Source: Desertivirga xinjiangensis (GTDB lineage: Bacteria > Bacteroidota > Bacteroidia > Sphingobacteriales > Sphingobacteriaceae). From it: DNA of 64,000 nucleotides. The notes beneath the pieces were generated by a model, which made no database searches, was not told the origin of the DNA, and was given only the letters and a program-made list of their open reading frames with translations. Position 1 is the first letter of the stretch. The number at the start of each line of letters is the position of its first letter. Made by a program: the position numbers and the translations under genes. This document shows positions 62,608 to 64,000 of this stretch, in pieces. The stretch is from the NCBI RefSeq assembly GCF_024436435.1, contig NZ_JAFMZP010000007.1:1-64000 (forward strand). Reading direction: 5' to 3'.

Positions 62608-63146
62608 GCTGTTGCCTTAACTACAGGCCAATTTATGAAATATGCATCAATTCCCCCTTTTTAAGGAAACAAATACTGGTATGAAAAGTTCGTGACGGCA
62701 GAGCGCTGGAAAAAAGGAAGCTCATCAAGGTGTTTTCAGGCAGGTTTTGAACCTCAAAGATCCCTCTCAGATCGCTTGAGATTTAAAAACCTCATTTCTA
62801 AACGAATAAGCCACTTTTTTAACAAGAAAAAAATACGATTTTTCTTGGTTCGTATTATTTTAGTTTGTAAATTAGATACTATCAAACAACGTTCATTGAC
62901 AGCCTGGATTAACCTCTGATAGATGTTCGAGTTAAATGCTCAGAAGGATGTTTATTACGTTCATAAATGGTGCAGATAAATTGGATATGTCCATAAAGCT
63001 GTCCGCAGGTGAAATTTGTAGAAGTGATTATATTCTACGGAATTAATAATGCTAATCAAGATTGGGATCCTTCTTAAAGGAAAACCAAAAACGTCAATTT
63101 AGTAACGGGTTTGAAGGACTTTAATAGTTAAGGCTGTTAAAGTTTA
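62608..63146. other. Gene-poor stretch, no convincing gene
   Basis: About 540 bp. A 75-codon frame from a GTG at 62692 is basic and low in conserved character, and I do not accept it. A 10-bp A/T-rich hairpin lies near 62820-62850 (AACAAGAAAAA with TTTTTCTTGGTT). A T-rich promoter-like region (62845-62880) is followed by about 270 bp without a reading frame up to the terminator at 63147, so an untranslated RNA is possible. Confidence 0.4.
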
Positions 63147-63188
63147 AAACGGGAGTTTTGATTTGAAAGGATCGACTCCCGTTTTTTT
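63147..63188 (+). terminator. Orphan plus-strand intrinsic terminator
   Basis: A 10-bp perfect stem AAACGGGAGT/ACTCCCGTTT (63147-63156 with 63175-63184) with an 18-nt loop and a T run to 63188. No plus-strand gene precedes it for 2.7 kb. Confidence 0.75.
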
Positions 63189-63251
63189 ATGTTCAATAAT
63201 TCCTGACGCTCGCGGATCCTATACTGGCGCTCGCATGCCATATGCTCGCAC

Positions 63252-63329
63252 TCTCTGTTCGCTAGAGTTCGCGTCAGCGGCTCTACGGATTCAGAAATGA
63301 AAAAGAGTCACCGACTCGCTAAGTCGATA
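63252..63329 (+). repeat. Family B repeat, copy 4 (degenerate)
   Basis: CTCTACGGATTCAG, a linker, then AAAAAGAGTCACCGACTCGCTAAG. The first hairpin is eroded, and the GAGTC module is preserved with one change relative to 57029-57126. Confidence 0.65.
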
Positions 63330-63404
63330 TTTTTAACTTCTAACAAATCTCTGCTCTATCTATTTTTCTTGCCATAGGAAAAGTCCTCCAACACAAACTT
63401 TGCA

Positions 63405-63412
63405 TAACTTTG
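63405..63412 (+). promoter_or_regulatory. -7 box upstream of the VOC gene
   Basis: TAACTTTG fits TAnnTTTG. It lies 120 nt before the VOC start codon, so this gene would have a long leader. A reading frame without a start codon overlaps the leader (63413-63543). Confidence 0.45.
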
Positions 63413-63532
63413 AGATCCAAATTAGAACATTTGCCCAATGGACAGTGTTTTTATCTAAACAGTCTGAAGATATCATCGATGCCTTGCCGCTGAAAGGTAA
63501 CAGTCTGGCAATAAAACTTAAAGACTATCAAA

Positions 63533-63922
63533 ATGAATACGTATAAACCCTTAGGCTATAATTCACTCTCTCCTTATCTCATTATTGATGATGCACAAAA
63601 GTTTGTAGACCTAATGAAAGCAATTTTCCAGGCAAAAGAATTGAGACGATATGACCATGATAACGGGAAGATCCTCCATTGCGAACTGCAGATCGATGAC
63701 AGCGTGATTATGATCAGCAACAGTACCGATCAGTATCCGGCCAACAAAACAATGCTGCACCTCTACGTTCCGGATGTTTTCACGACCTTCGGCAAAGCGA
63801 TAGAAAACGGTTGCGAGATCATCGAAGAACCTGTCAATAAAGGGGGCGATCCGGACACGAGAGGCTCCTTCTACGATTTCGCCGGAAACTATTGGTCTGT
63901 AAGCACACAGCTAACGCAATAG
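63533..63922 (+). CDS. VOC-superfamily protein (glyoxalase/PhnB-like)
   Basis: 129 residues, with one VOC module set (YLIIDDAQKFVDLMKAIFQAKELRRYDHDNGKILHCELQIDDSVIMIS, then HLYVPDVFTTFGKAIENGCEIIEEP and GSFYDFAGNYWSVST). The His and Glu residues expected for a metal site are partly present. The family includes glyoxalases and resistance proteins; the substrate is unknown. The last 78 bp of the window hold no gene. Confidence 0.88.
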   Translation: MNTYKPLGYNSLSPYLIIDDAQKFVDLMKAIFQAKELRRYDHDNGKILHCELQIDDSVIMISNSTDQYPANKTMLHLYVPDVFTTFGKAIENGCEIIEEPVNKGGDPDTRGSFYDFAGNYWSVSTQLTQ

Positions 63923-64000
63923 CGGCAATACCGCCAGTAAACACAAGTAAAACATCCAGGAAATTTTAGTATCCTGTCAATCCTTAGGAAACCCGATATC

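Noticed and set aside
62692-62919. 75-codon basic frame with a GTG start
   Set aside because: No recognised motif, weak start, and rich in Lys/Arg from A-rich sequence. Retained only as part of a gene-free stretch.

Overview
The window looks like a chromosomal segment of a Bacteroidota bacterium, most likely of the Sphingobacteriaceae type (Pedobacter/Mucilaginibacter relatives). The signs are -7 boxes of the form TAnnTTTG, few Shine-Dalgarno sites, several TonB-dependent receptors with carboxypeptidase-like N-termini, ECF sigma/FecR pairs, a DUF4249 lipoprotein, a protein with a type IX secretion (T9SS) type B sorting domain, and moderate to low GC. It is gene-dense and mostly housekeeping. 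I saw no tRNA, rRNA, CRISPR array, prophage or intact insertion sequence.

Layout. 1-3.8 kb: short direct repeats, then a cobalamin riboswitch driving a BtuB-like receptor and a beta-propeller lipoprotein. 3.9-6.8 kb: a TerC-type membrane protein, a tiny lipoprotein, and an ECF sigma factor followed by a membrane-anchored trypsin-like protease with an anti-sigma-like N-terminus. 7.1-13.0 kb: complex I genes split into two blocks (nuoAB and nuoCD) by purKE, yqgE and pdxH. 13.1-21.7 kb: rpmH-rnpA-yidD-tsaB, two envelope proteins, a DUF423 protein and priA. 22-29.9 kb: pcm, smpB and a probable manganese module made of an MntR-like repressor, a divergent TonB receptor, an Nramp-UspA fusion and a lipoprotein, with similar TTAG-N6-CTAA palindromes in front of the receptor and the transporter; then an Lrp regulator. 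30-34 kb: ung, an ABC-F ATPase, ppnP and small genes. 34.3-37.8 kb: an ECF sigma/FecR operon whose third gene has an STN domain and about 13 short GxQxAGVxN repeats in place of a TonB receptor barrel; this is my best candidate for an undescribed system. 37.9-50 kb: DNA repair, a 1201-residue secreted PKD protein, rpoN, ribE, surE, a lipid kinase, an SPW protein and adenine deaminase. 50-64 kb: a stress flavoprotein, a TonB receptor plus DUF4249 pair, trxB, ribosomal protein THX, DUF4230, a thioesterase, Hsp20, a conserved protein of unknown function, a DsbA-family protein, a FUSC-family membrane protein and a VOC protein.

Two families of composite palindromic elements of about 60-105 bp recur in the intergenic gaps, four copies each, almost always just downstream of genes. 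Several genes have a -7 box only 4-8 nt before the start codon, which predicts leaderless or nearly leaderless mRNAs.

All functional names come from reading motifs and recalling families. No database search was possible.
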